NCBI GenBank assembly: GCA_900550365.1
Contig: URRR01000023.1
Coordinates: forward strand, 1 to 40,331
DNA: 40,331 nucleotides
Reading direction: 5' to 3'
Origin: an uncultured Prevotella sp.
GTDB taxonomy: Bacteria; Bacteroidota; Bacteroidia; Bacteroidales; Bacteroidaceae
In this document: piece after piece, positions 1 through 7,723 of the stretch
Layout of the letters: each line of letters opens with the position of its first letter
Numbering within the stretch: position 1 is the stretch's first letter
The notes under the pieces: model-generated
What the model was told of the DNA's origin: nothing
Databases searched by the model: none
The model's input: only the letters and a program-made list of their open reading frames with translations
Program-made: the position numbers and the translations under genes

Positions 1-4
1 CTGC

Positions 5-12
5 TATATTTG
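5..12 (+). promoter_or_regulatory. -7 promoter box of the first secreted-protein gene
   Basis: TATATTTG fits the Bacteroidetes -7 consensus TAnnTTTG exactly and lies 54 bases before the start codon at 67. The -33 element would fall outside the window, so only half of the promoter can be seen. Confidence 0.5.
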
Positions 13-66
13 CAACATATTAGTGATTAATTGACGGATTTAATAACCCTTTAAAACTTTAAGATT

Positions 67-1461
67 ATGAAGAAAAATTTACGCTTAACTTTAGTTGCGC
101 TATTGACTTTGTTCTGCGGGAACGTGCTTGCGCAAGATGTCGTTTTAGACTTTACCACAAATGAATGGGGATTGCCTGAAGGTTCCAAAAATAAAGAAAC
201 TGCAGAAAAAGAGTTCACAAATGGAACTTATACAATTAAATTGTCTGCCAGTGACGGCTATTATTTTAACAATACCACCAACTTTTTAATGCTTGGTAAA
301 ACAAATTCAACATTAACATTACCCAAATTTGATTTTGCCGTTAGCAAGATAGAAGTTGTCGGTACAAGTGGAGCGTCTGCAAGTGTAAAACAAAATATAT
401 TTGTTGACGATGTTGCAGTAAGCCAAGAAACAACGGGGGCAAAGGATGTAACCAATACCTATTCAATTGACGCTAACTATCAGGCGGCAGGAACTGTTTA
501 TGTATTTAAGGTGTTGTCATCACATAACACCCAAATCTCTACTATCAAAGTTTATAAAGCATCTGCAACTTCAAAGAAAGACGCCGGTCTTAAATTCAGC
601 GAAAGCGAAGTCTCTGTAGTATTGGGTGAGACGTTTACAGCACCGACTCTGACAAAAGAGACTGACGGCAATGTAACTTACACTTCTGGCGATACAGAGG
701 TAGCAACCGTAGACAAGACAAGCGGTGAGGTTACTATTGTCGGCGTAGGCTCAACTAAGATTATTGCTACTGCTGAAGAAACTGATACATACAACTCTGG
801 CTCAGCTTCATACACTCTTACTGTTACACAGCCGGTTTATGGCGAGGTTACACTTCCGTACACTGAAAGTTTCAAAGACGGTATCGGCTCATTCACTATT
901 AATGATGTCAATCTCAGCGATGGACTGTCATATGTATGGAAACACGATGCAAACTACGGTTATATGAAAGCATCTGCTTATGTCGGCTCTAACAAGGCTG
1001 CTGAAAGCTGGCTTGTATCTCCGGTAATCAACCTTGAGAACGTAACTGATGCTACACTGAAATTCTATCAGACAATAAACAAGTATTTCGGGAACATAGA
1101 GAATGAAGCTACACTTTGGATTATGGCCGAAGGCGGAGAGTGGGAACAGATAACAATCACATATCCTGAGCTCCCGGAAAGCGGCAACTGGTCTGACGCT
1201 GAAGAGCAGGTTATCGACCTGAAAGACTATGTTGGTAAGAAGATACAAGTAGGCTTCAAGTATGTCAGCACAACCGAGGCTGCCGGAACTTGGGAGATTG
1301 AAGATTTCTCTGTAACTGGAACTGCTTCTGGCATCGAGAGCGTAACCGTTGAGCCTGAGTTTAACGAGAACGCTCCGGTTTACAACCTCGCTGGTCAGCG
1401 TGTAAGCAAGGATACGAAGGGTATTCTTATCCAGAACGGCAAGAAGTTTATCAACAGATAA
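67..1461 (+). CDS. Secreted multidomain protein with Ig-like (Big_2-type) and choice-of-anchor J-like domains
   Basis: The 464-residue product starts with a classic signal peptide (basic MKKN, hydrophobic core, cleavage near VLAQ-D around residue 23). A beta-rich region follows. At about residues 172-255 there is a bacterial Ig-like repeat, recognised by the pattern TYTSGDTEVATVD then GEVTIVGVGSTKIIA. At about 260-418 there is a jelly-roll segment typical of choice-of-anchor J or MAM-like domains (LPYTESFKDG, WLVSPVINL, VGFKYVST). The last 30 residues (APVYNLAGQRV ... KGILIQNGKKFINR) match the short C-terminal tail common on Prevotella and Bacteroides surface proteins, which resembles a Por/T9SS sorting signal. 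I infer export and surface attachment, perhaps to bind a host or plant polymer; no catalytic motif is visible. The gene appears to be monocistronic, with a terminator just downstream. Confidence 0.8.
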   Translation: MKKNLRLTLVALLTLFCGNVLAQDVVLDFTTNEWGLPEGSKNKETAEKEFTNGTYTIKLSASDGYYFNNTTNFLMLGKTNSTLTLPKFDFAVSKIEVVGTSGASASVKQNIFVDDVAVSQETTGAKDVTNTYSIDANYQAAGTVYVFKVLSSHNTQISTIKVYKASATSKKDAGLKFSESEVSVVLGETFTAPTLTKETDGNVTYTSGDTEVATVDKTSGEVTIVGVGSTKIIATAEETDTYNSGSASYTLTVTQPVYGEVTLPYTESFKDGIGSFTINDVNLSDGLSYVWKHDANYGYMKASAYVGSNKAAESWLVSPVINLENVTDATLKFYQTINKYFGNIENEATLWIMAEGGEWEQITITYPELPESGNWSDAEEQVIDLKDYVGKKIQVGFKYVSTTEAAGTWEIEDFSVTGTASGIESVTVEPEFNENAPVYNLAGQRVSKDTKGILIQNGKKFINR

Positions 1462-1509
1462 ACTGACATAACGCAGGCTGACAGCCTGATGTTCAGATAA
1501 ATATAATAG

Positions 1510-1548
1510 GAAAGGGCGCGAGCACATCGTGCCCTTTCTTTTTCTTTT
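1510..1548 (+). terminator. Intrinsic terminator after the first gene
   Basis: An 8-bp stem GAAAGGGC (1510-1517) pairs with GCCCTTTC (1531-1538), and a T-rich tract follows to 1548. It lies about 50 bases after the stop codon. Confidence 0.65.
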
Positions 1549-1697
1549 CGCCCCTGATTTATTTATGTTCGGGCGGATGCAATCCGTATAAACCAACCTC
1601 ACCTTTTAATTTTTAATTGTTAATTCGCAAAGCAAATCTCCTTGTCTGCTCGTCTGCTTGTTTGCTCGTTACTCTTAAACTTTTCTCTCACTTTTAT
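1549..1697. repeat. Gene-free stretch with low-complexity repeats upstream of the GH3 gene
   Basis: A small CGCCC/GGGCG hairpin (1549-1575) is followed by an AT-rich run built from TTTTTAATT and TTGTTAATT units (about 1605-1626). Then come three degenerate 8-base units CTGCTCGT, CTGCTTGT, TTGCTCGT (about 1647-1670). I see no coding potential. Similar low-complexity runs occur between thrS and infC and upstream of uvrA in this window. Confidence 0.45.
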
Positions 1698-1728
1698 TTT
1701 GCATTACGCTCAATTTGCACTATTTTTG
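1698..1728 (+). promoter_or_regulatory. Promoter of the GH3 gene
   Basis: TTTG at 1698-1701, then 19 bases, then TATTTTTG at 1721-1728. This is an exact Bacteroidetes -33/-7 pair. The transcript would start near 1735, giving a leader of about 36 bases. Confidence 0.7.
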
Positions 1729-1770
1729 CAGGTGTAAGACAAACAATCTATCTAACCTTTGAAATTTAAT

Positions 1771-4341
1771 ATGAAAAAAAGAAGTACTTTATTTACGCTG
1801 CTTGTGGCCTGTGCCGTCAGTGCCGGAGCGCAGACATTGCCTTATCAGAATCCGGAGCTGTCTGCCCATGAGCGTGCTATGGACTTGTGTTCACGCATGA
1901 CGCTTGATGAGAAAGCTGCCGTGATGATGAACAATTCAAAGGCCATACCACGGCTCGGAATACCACAGTTCGCGTGGTGGAGTGAGGCTCTGCACGGCGT
2001 GGGGCGCAATGGCATCAGCACGGTGTTCCCCTCGTGTATTGGCATGGCGGCATCGTTTGACGACACGTTGCTTGAACAGGTGTTTACGGCCGTTAGCGAC
2101 GAGGCCCGCGCCAAGAACACCGCCCAGCGGCGCAAGGGCAGCGTGGACACATATCAAGGACTGTCGTTCTGGACACCTAACATTAATATATTCCGTGACC
2201 CGAGGTGGGGGCGCGGTCAGGAGACTTACGGCGAAGACCCGTACATGAACTCACGCATGGGGCTTGCCGTGGTGCGTGGTCTGCAGGGGCCGGCCGACAG
2301 CAAATATATGAAGCTGTACGCCTGCGCCAAGCACTTCGCCGTGCACAGCGGTCCGGAGAAAACACGCCACAGCTTTAATATAGAGAATCTGCCTGAACGT
2401 GACCTTTGGGAGACGTATCTGCCCGCCTTCAAGGACCTTGTGCAGAAGGGTGGAGTAAAGGAGGTGATGTGTGCCTACCAGCGTATTGACGGCGACCCGT
2501 GTTGCGGTAACAACCGTCTGCTACAACGCATATTGCGTGACGAGTGGGGCTTCAAGGGGCTTGTCGTGAGTGATTGCGGTGCGATAAGCGACTTTTGGGA
2601 GCCGGGTGCTCACGGAGTGTCAAAGGATGCCGCTTTAGCCTCGGCAAAAGCCGTAATCAGCGGCACTGACGTAGAGTGTGGCAGTAACTACAAGCGCCTG
2701 CCTGACGCCGTAAAGGCCGGCGAGATAACCGAACAGCAGATAGACAGAAGCGTGGTAAGACTGCTGGAAGGGCGTTTTGAGCTCGGCGATTTCGACCCCG
2801 ACTCGCTTGTGGAGTGGACACGCATACCTGAAAGTGTGATAGCAAGTAAGGAACATAAGGAGCTGGCGCTGAAAATGGCGCACGAGCAGATGGTGCTGCT
2901 GCATAACCGTAACAACACGTTGCCGCTGGCTAAGGACGCGTCAAAGGTAATGGTGATGGGGCCTAACGCGGCAGACTCGATTATGTTGTGGGGCATTTAC
3001 TACGGCAAACCGTCCCACTCGGTTACCGTGCTTGAAGGCATACGCGCCAAGCTCGGTGACGGTGTGAGATATTCAAAAGGTTGCGGAATAACGTCAATGA
3101 CAGAAAGTGAGAGCGTCTTTTCCAAACTGACATGCGAGAACGGCGGACCCGGCATGAGCGCTACGTTCTGGAACAATACGGACATGAAAGGCACTCCGGC
3201 CTGTGAGACTACGTTCACATCACCGCTGCACTTCGATAACGGCGGCAACACTGTGTTTGCTCCGGGTGTCAGTCTTACGGAGTTTACGGCACGTTTCAAA
3301 GGTACACTTGTTCCAGATAAAGACGAGGTGCTCGACATAATGTACACTAATGATGACGGCTTCAGGCTGATTGTCAACGGAGACACGATAGCTGAGAGAT
3401 GGAAAGCCGACCGCCTGCGTTACAATAACCGCAAGATAAGCGTGAAGAAGGGGCAAAGATATGACATTCAGGTAGATTATATGCAGCTTGGCGGCGGAGC
3501 AACGCTTAACTTTGACATAGCCGCCGTGCGTAATGTTACAGCAAAGGAAGTAGCCGGCAGGGCAAAGGATGCGGAGACGGTTATTTTCGTAGGTGGCATA
3601 TCGCCCAGTCTTGAGCGTGAGGAGGCCAAGGTAAATGAACCGGGTTTTGATAACGGTGACCGCACGAGCATAGAATTGCCGGCCGCACAGCGTGAGATAC
3701 TGAAAGCTCTGCATGAGGCAGGAAAGAGGGTGGTGTTTGTGAACTGCAGCGGAAGTGCGGTAGCATTGACACCTGAGACAGAGACCTGTGACGCGATTTT
3801 GCAGGCATGGTATCCAGGTGAGCAGGGCGGACATGCCGTTGCTGACGTGCTTTTCGGCGATTACAATCCCGGCGGAAAGCTTCCCGTTACGTTCTATAAG
3901 GACGACAGCCAGTTGCCTCCGTTTGACGACTACCGTATGGAAGGACGCACGTACCGCTATTTCCGTGGCGAGCCGCTGTTCCCGTTCGGTTACGGACTGA
4001 GCTACACAGCCTTTACTCTCGGCACTCCTGTGTATGACGCGGCTGCCGGCAAAATACGTGTAAGCGTTACCAACACTGGCCGGCGTGACGGCACGGAAGT
4101 TGTGCAGGCGTATGTCAGAAAACCGTCAGATACGGACGGACCGCTGAAGACGCTGCGTGGCTTTACACGTGTGGAACTGAAAGCAGGAGAGACAAAGGAG
4201 GCTGAAATAGATTTTCCGAGAGAAGCGTTTGAACTGTGGGACACGCAGACAAACACCATGCGCGTGGTTCCGGGAGAATATGAGTTGCAGGTTGGTACGT
4301 CAAGTGTGGACGTAAAGAGTATAACTTGTAAAGTGGAATAA
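1771..4341 (+). CDS. Glycoside hydrolase family 3 with PA14 insert (beta-glucosidase/beta-xylosidase type)
   Basis: The ATG at 1771 is preferred over an in-frame TTG at 1759 because it begins a proper signal peptide (MKKRSTLFTLLVACAVSAGA-Q). The 856-residue product hydrolyses terminal beta-linked sugars from oligosaccharides, probably in the periplasm. The GH3 TIM-barrel domain carries the family signature KHFAVHSGPE and the nucleophile motif GLVVSDCGAI (Asp at about 268). The alpha/beta sandwich domain starts near 370 and is interrupted by a PA14-type beta domain at about 460-590. A fibronectin III-like domain closes the protein (about 760-850, NTGRRDGTEVVQAYVR). The HSGPE/DPCCG style is common in Bacteroidetes enzymes annotated as xylosidases, but the sequence alone does not separate xylosidase from glucosidase. 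It converges with a ROK sugar kinase gene. Confidence 0.93.
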   Translation: MKKRSTLFTLLVACAVSAGAQTLPYQNPELSAHERAMDLCSRMTLDEKAAVMMNNSKAIPRLGIPQFAWWSEALHGVGRNGISTVFPSCIGMAASFDDTLLEQVFTAVSDEARAKNTAQRRKGSVDTYQGLSFWTPNINIFRDPRWGRGQETYGEDPYMNSRMGLAVVRGLQGPADSKYMKLYACAKHFAVHSGPEKTRHSFNIENLPERDLWETYLPAFKDLVQKGGVKEVMCAYQRIDGDPCCGNNRLLQRILRDEWGFKGLVVSDCGAISDFWEPGAHGVSKDAALASAKAVISGTDVECGSNYKRLPDAVKAGEITEQQIDRSVVRLLEGRFELGDFDPDSLVEWTRIPESVIASKEHKELALKMAHEQMVLLHNRNNTLPLAKDASKVMVMGPNAADSIMLWGIYYGKPSHSVTVLEGIRAKLGDGVRYSKGCGITSMTESESVFSKLTCENGGPGMSATFWNNTDMKGTPACETTFTSPLHFDNGGNTVFAPGVSLTEFTARFKGTLVPDKDEVLDIMYTNDDGFRLIVNGDTIAERWKADRLRYNNRKISVKKGQRYDIQVDYMQLGGGATLNFDIAAVRNVTAKEVAGRAKDAETVIFVGGISPSLEREEAKVNEPGFDNGDRTSIELPAAQREILKALHEAGKRVVFVNCSGSAVALTPETETCDAILQAWYPGEQGGHAVADVLFGDYNPGGKLPVTFYKDDSQLPPFDDYRMEGRTYRYFRGEPLFPFGYGLSYTAFTLGTPVYDAAAGKIRVSVTNTGRRDGTEVVQAYVRKPSDTDGPLKTLRGFTRVELKAGETKEAEIDFPREAFELWDTQTNTMRVVPGEYELQVGTSSVDVKSITCKVE

Positions 4342-4348
4342 TAAATAT

Positions 4349-4381
4349 AAAAAAGGAGTTACTTTGGGTAACTCCTTTTTT
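4349..4381. terminator. Bidirectional terminator between the GH3 and ROK genes
   Basis: GGAGTTAC (4355-4362) pairs with GTAACTCC (4368-4375). The stem is flanked by six A on the left and six T on the right, so it can act for both convergent genes. Confidence 0.85.
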
Positions 4382-4386
4382 ATTTC

Positions 4387-5382
4387 TTATGCTTTTGCGT
4401 CTTCCGGCTGAATGTCCCAGCCTATTGCGCTGGCACCGAGCACAGCCGCTGATGAGCCGTCAAGGCCGCTTACGAGGAACTGAGCCTTGCCCTTGAAGAT
4501 GTTGAGCACGTGCTCATCATAGCTTTTCTTTATAGGATTCATTATCAGGTCGCCGGCCTTTGTCAGTCCGCCGAAGAAGATAAATGCCTCAGGTGAAGAG
4601 AACGCGGCAAAGTCAGCACAGGCCTCGCCAAGCATTTCGCCCGTAAAGTCATAGACTCGCTTTGCCAGTTCATCACCGTTGCCGGCAGCTATCGACACGT
4701 CAAGGGATGTTATTTTTTCAGGCTCAAGGTCGCATAGCTGCGACGGAGTATTGGTCGTAGCAAGCAGTTCGCGTGCTGTACGTGCCACGCCTGTGGCAGA
4801 GCAGTAGGCCTCAAGGCATCCTGTACGTCCGCATCCGCAGGTGCGGCCGTTCTCACGGCGCATGATGACATGGCCGAGTTCGCCGGCAAAGCCGTCGCAT
4901 CCGTAAACCAACTGGCCGTTAATAACGATTCCTGAACCTACGCCGGTGCCAAGTGTCAGCATGATAAAGTTCTTCATGCCGCGCGCCACTCCGTAAGTCA
5001 TTTCACCGATAGCGGCAGCATTGGCATCATTGGTAATCGCCACTGGTATGCCGAGACGCTGGCTGAACAGATCGGCAAGGGGCACGATGCCCTCGTGAGC
5101 CCAGACAATATTAGGCGCATATTCTATCGTGCCTCTGTAGTAATTGGCGTTAGGAGCGCCTATGCCCATGGCTTTAATCTTGTCGATGCCGCCCACCTGG
5201 TCGATAATTATCTGCAATGCTTCTACTGCTGCGGTGACGTAGTCTTCCACGGTCTGGTAGCCCTGTGTCTTTATCGCGGTGGTAGCCTTGATGTCACCAC
5301 GACTGTCAACAATTCCGAAAACTGAGTTTGTTCCGCCAAGGTCAAGTCCTATGACGTATGGCTTTAATGGTTGTGATATCAT
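4387..5382 (-). CDS. ROK-family sugar kinase (probable glucokinase)
   Basis: This 331-residue cytoplasmic kinase most likely phosphorylates glucose to glucose 6-phosphate, the usual role of this ROK type in Bacteroidetes. The ATP-binding motif GLDLGGTN is at residues 12-19 and the catalytic Asp is in ITNDAN (D119). The ROK zinc site is complete: H171 in ELGHV and Cys 182, 184 and 189 in TCGCGRTGCLE. Length and motifs are normal for the family. It has its own divergent promoter next to the exporter gene and converges on the GH3 glycosidase, whose product sugar it could phosphorylate; that link is inference. N-acetylmannosamine or fructose kinase activity is the main alternative, because ROK specificity is hard to read from sequence. 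Confidence 0.88.
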   Translation of the reverse strand: MISQPLKPYVIGLDLGGTNSVFGIVDSRGDIKATTAIKTQGYQTVEDYVTAAVEALQIIIDQVGGIDKIKAMGIGAPNANYYRGTIEYAPNIVWAHEGIVPLADLFSQRLGIPVAITNDANAAAIGEMTYGVARGMKNFIMLTLGTGVGSGIVINGQLVYGCDGFAGELGHVIMRRENGRTCGCGRTGCLEAYCSATGVARTARELLATTNTPSQLCDLEPEKITSLDVSIAAGNGDELAKRVYDFTGEMLGEACADFAAFSSPEAFIFFGGLTKAGDLIMNPIKKSYDEHVLNIFKGKAQFLVSGLDGSSAAVLGASAIGWDIQPEDAKA

Positions 5383-5419
5383 GATAGTAGGTTTTTGAAA
5401 AAATAAAAAATGCTGTTTG

Positions 5420-5451
5420 CAAAGTTATCAAAAATCCTTCCACCCTACAAA
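5420..5451 (-). promoter_or_regulatory. Promoter of the ROK kinase gene
   Basis: On the minus strand, TTTG (5448-5451) is followed after 20 bases by TAACTTTG (5420-5427), an exact Bacteroidetes promoter. The leader would be roughly 30 bases. Confidence 0.75.
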
Positions 5452-5466
5452 GTTTTGTCGGTAAAA

Positions 5467-5498
5467 TTTGTTTCTTTCACAAAAAATTAGCAATTTTG
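5467..5498 (+). promoter_or_regulatory. Promoter of the LysE-type exporter gene
   Basis: TTTG at 5467-5470, 20 bases, then CAATTTTG at 5491-5498 (one mismatch to TAnnTTTG). The -7 box ends only eight bases before the ATG at 5507, so the mRNA would be almost leaderless. Confidence 0.6.
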
Positions 5499-5506
5499 CA
5501 CCCGCT

Positions 5507-6175
5507 ATGCCGTTTCAGATTCATTTAGATGTACTTGACTGGATTTTCAAGGGCATGCTTATAGGCATCGTCGCGTCGGCGCCGATGGGTCCTGTAGGTG
5601 TGTTGTGTATTCAGCGTACACTTAACAAAGGCCGTTGGTACGGGTTTGTGACGGGTATCGGAGCAACGGTAAGCGACTTTATCTATGCCATGATAACAGG
5701 CTTTGGCATGAGCTTTGTCATGGATTTCATAAACAACAGCCAGAGCCGTTTTATCCTTCAGATTACGGGCAGCATAATGCTTATGGCTTTCGGCATATAT
5801 TGTTTCCGCTCAGACCCGACGAAAAAGATACACGTGAGCGGCAACAAGAAAGGTACACTGATACATAACGGTGTCACGGCGTTTCTCGTGACGTTCTCAA
5901 ATCCGCTTATCATATTCCTTTTCATGGCGGCTTTCGCCCAGTTTGCTTTTGTTATCCCGAAGCATCCGCTTCACATGTGCGTTGGTTACTTCAGCATAAT
6001 ATGCGGTGCGCTGTTGTGGTGGTTCGGGCTGACATGGCTGATAGACAAGGTGCGTAACAAGTTTGACAACAGCAGTATTGTGATAATAAACAAGATTATC
6101 GGCAGTATTGTGATAATCTTCTCATTGCTGGTGCTTATAGGTACAGTGTTCAATCTGTACACATTCCATTACTGA
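5507..6175 (+). CDS. LysE/RhtB-family exporter
   Basis: I start at the ATG at 5507 (MPFQIHLDVLDW). The longer frame from a TTG at 5468 would run through the promoter. The 222-residue inner-membrane protein has about six hydrophobic segments and the family signature near the N-terminus, GIVASAPMGPVGVLC followed by IQRTL. LysE-family members export amino acids or related small metabolites by proton antiport; the substrate here cannot be told. The gene is followed by an 8-bp hairpin (6180-6202) without a T tract, so it may or may not be co-transcribed with the DUF4924 gene 95 bases downstream. Confidence 0.85.
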   Translation: MPFQIHLDVLDWIFKGMLIGIVASAPMGPVGVLCIQRTLNKGRWYGFVTGIGATVSDFIYAMITGFGMSFVMDFINNSQSRFILQITGSIMLMAFGIYCFRSDPTKKIHVSGNKKGTLIHNGVTAFLVTFSNPLIIFLFMAAFAQFAFVIPKHPLHMCVGYFSIICGALLWWFGLTWLIDKVRNKFDNSSIVIINKIIGSIVIIFSLLVLIGTVFNLYTFHY

Positions 6176-6269
6176 AAAAGCATGACCGTCGTGTGGTTAT
6201 GCAGGTGTGCGGCGTTGGCTGTAAATGTGTAACCGGACAGTATCATCATCTTATAAAATTCAAGAATAC

Positions 6270-6815
6270 ATGTTTATCTCACAGGAATTAAGGAAGAAAA
6301 ACATTGCTGAATACCTGCTGTACATGTGGCAGGTGGAAGACATAATACGGGCTTATGGATGCAGCCTGAGCCGGATAAAGCATGAGTACATAGATAAGTT
6401 TGACTATACCGATGAACAGAAAGATGAAATGACCGACTGGTATGGCAATCTTGTGCGCATGATGAATCAGGAAGGATGCCGTGAAAAAGGCCATCTGCAG
6501 ATTAATAAGATTGTGATGCAGCAGCTCATAGAACTTAACGCGCAACTGCTGCAAAGCACGAAGTTCCCCTTTTATACGAGTGAGTATTACAAGGTGCTGC
6601 CGTTTATCGTTGAGCTGCGCAAGCGCGGCGCGGACAATGATGAGAATGAAGTGGAGACATGCTTTAACGCGCTGTATGGCGTTATGATGTTGAGGCTGCA
6701 GAAAAAGACACTCAGTCCTGACACCGAGCATGCCATTAAGGAAATAACGACATTCATCGGGATGTTGTCAGATTATTTTATGAAAGACAAGGAAGAACCT
6801 CTTGAGTTTGAATGA
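6270..6815 (+). CDS. DUF4924 family protein, function unknown
   Basis: The start at 6270 gives MFISQELRKKNIAEYLLYMWQVEDIIRAY, the conserved opening of this Bacteroidetes family; an earlier in-frame start at 6225 adds an unlike stretch. The 181-residue product is soluble, predicted mostly helical, rich in charged residues and without a signal peptide or any catalytic motif I recognise. It lies 19 bases upstream of rfbD and in the same run as prfC, so these three genes are probably one operon. No function can be given from sequence. The assignment rests on my recognition of the N-terminal pattern. Confidence 0.75.
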   Translation: MFISQELRKKNIAEYLLYMWQVEDIIRAYGCSLSRIKHEYIDKFDYTDEQKDEMTDWYGNLVRMMNQEGCREKGHLQINKIVMQQLIELNAQLLQSTKFPFYTSEYYKVLPFIVELRKRGADNDENEVETCFNALYGVMMLRLQKKTLSPDTEHAIKEITTFIGMLSDYFMKDKEEPLEFE

Positions 6816-6834
6816 GACTAAAAAGAAAATTACA

Positions 6835-7692
6835 ATGAATATACTGATAACAGGATGTAACGGCCAGCTCGGCAGCGAGATAAGACTGCTTGAGAAGGAG
6901 TACGGCAATCATAAATTCTTTAATGCAGACAAGGATGAGCTTGATATAACTAATCAGCTCGCAGTGAACGACTTCATTAACCGTTACGAGATAGACGGAG
7001 TGGTAAACTGCGCCGCATACACAGCTGTTGACAAGGCTGAAAGCGACAAGAAACTGTGTACCGCGCTTAACACTGAGGCGCCGGCATATATCGCCGCTGC
7101 AATAGAGAAGCGTGGCGGCTGGATGGTTCAAGTCTCGACGGACTATGTCTTTAATGGAAAGAAACATACGCCGTATGTTGAGACTGACACTCCTTGCCCT
7201 GACAGCGTGTACGGCAGTACAAAACTGGCCGGCGAGCTCGGTGTCAGCAAGCTGTGCAGCCGCACGATGATTATACGCACTGCATGGCTGTATTCAACTT
7301 TCGGTAATAATTTTGTAAAAACGATGATGCGTCTCGGGCGTGAGCGCAGTGAACTCGGCGTTGTGTTCGACCAGATTGGCACGCCTACATATGCCCGCGA
7401 CCTGGCACGCGCGATAATGATGGCTGTAGAACAGGGAATAAAGCCGGGCGTTTATCATTATTCTAATGAAGGTGTATGCAGCTGGTATGATTTTACAAAG
7501 GCAATTCACCGGATAGCAGGTATCAGGACATGCAACGTGAAACCGATACATACGGACGAATATCCCACACCGGCAACACGTCCGGCATACAGTGTGCTTG
7601 ACAAGACGAAGATAAAAGAAACATTAGGCATAACCGTACCTTACTGGGAGGAAAGCCTTGAAGAATGTATTTCTATATTGGCAGGTGAATGA
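6835..7692 (+). CDS. rfbD: dTDP-4-dehydrorhamnose reductase
   Basis: The enzyme catalyses the last step of dTDP-L-rhamnose synthesis, reducing dTDP-4-dehydro-L-rhamnose with NAD(P)H to supply rhamnose for surface polysaccharide. The start at 6835 places the Rossmann motif MNILITGCNGQLGSE at the very N-terminus, as is normal for RfbD; the in-frame ATG at 6802 overlaps the previous gene. Also visible are the VNCAAYTAVDKAE segment, the STDYVFNG segment and the catalytic YGSTK (Tyr-x-x-x-Lys). Length (285 residues) is typical. The other dTDP-rhamnose genes (rfbA, rfbB, rfbC) are not in this window. The gene lies between DUF4924 and prfC with short gaps of 19 and 31 bases. Confidence 0.95.
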   Translation: MNILITGCNGQLGSEIRLLEKEYGNHKFFNADKDELDITNQLAVNDFINRYEIDGVVNCAAYTAVDKAESDKKLCTALNTEAPAYIAAAIEKRGGWMVQVSTDYVFNGKKHTPYVETDTPCPDSVYGSTKLAGELGVSKLCSRTMIIRTAWLYSTFGNNFVKTMMRLGRERSELGVVFDQIGTPTYARDLARAIMMAVEQGIKPGVYHYSNEGVCSWYDFTKAIHRIAGIRTCNVKPIHTDEYPTPATRPAYSVLDKTKIKETLGITVPYWEESLEECISILAGE

Positions 7693-7723
7693 AAACCGGA
7701 CTTGCCGTTATTAACTATCAATA

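Noticed and set aside
928..1602. A 224-codon open frame on the minus strand
   Set aside because: Opposite the first secreted-protein gene and running through its terminator; composition is that of an antisense frame.
3220..3834. A 204-codon open frame on the minus strand inside the GH3 gene
   Set aside because: Antisense shadow of the PA14 and C-terminal part of a clearly real gene; no motif and no promoter.
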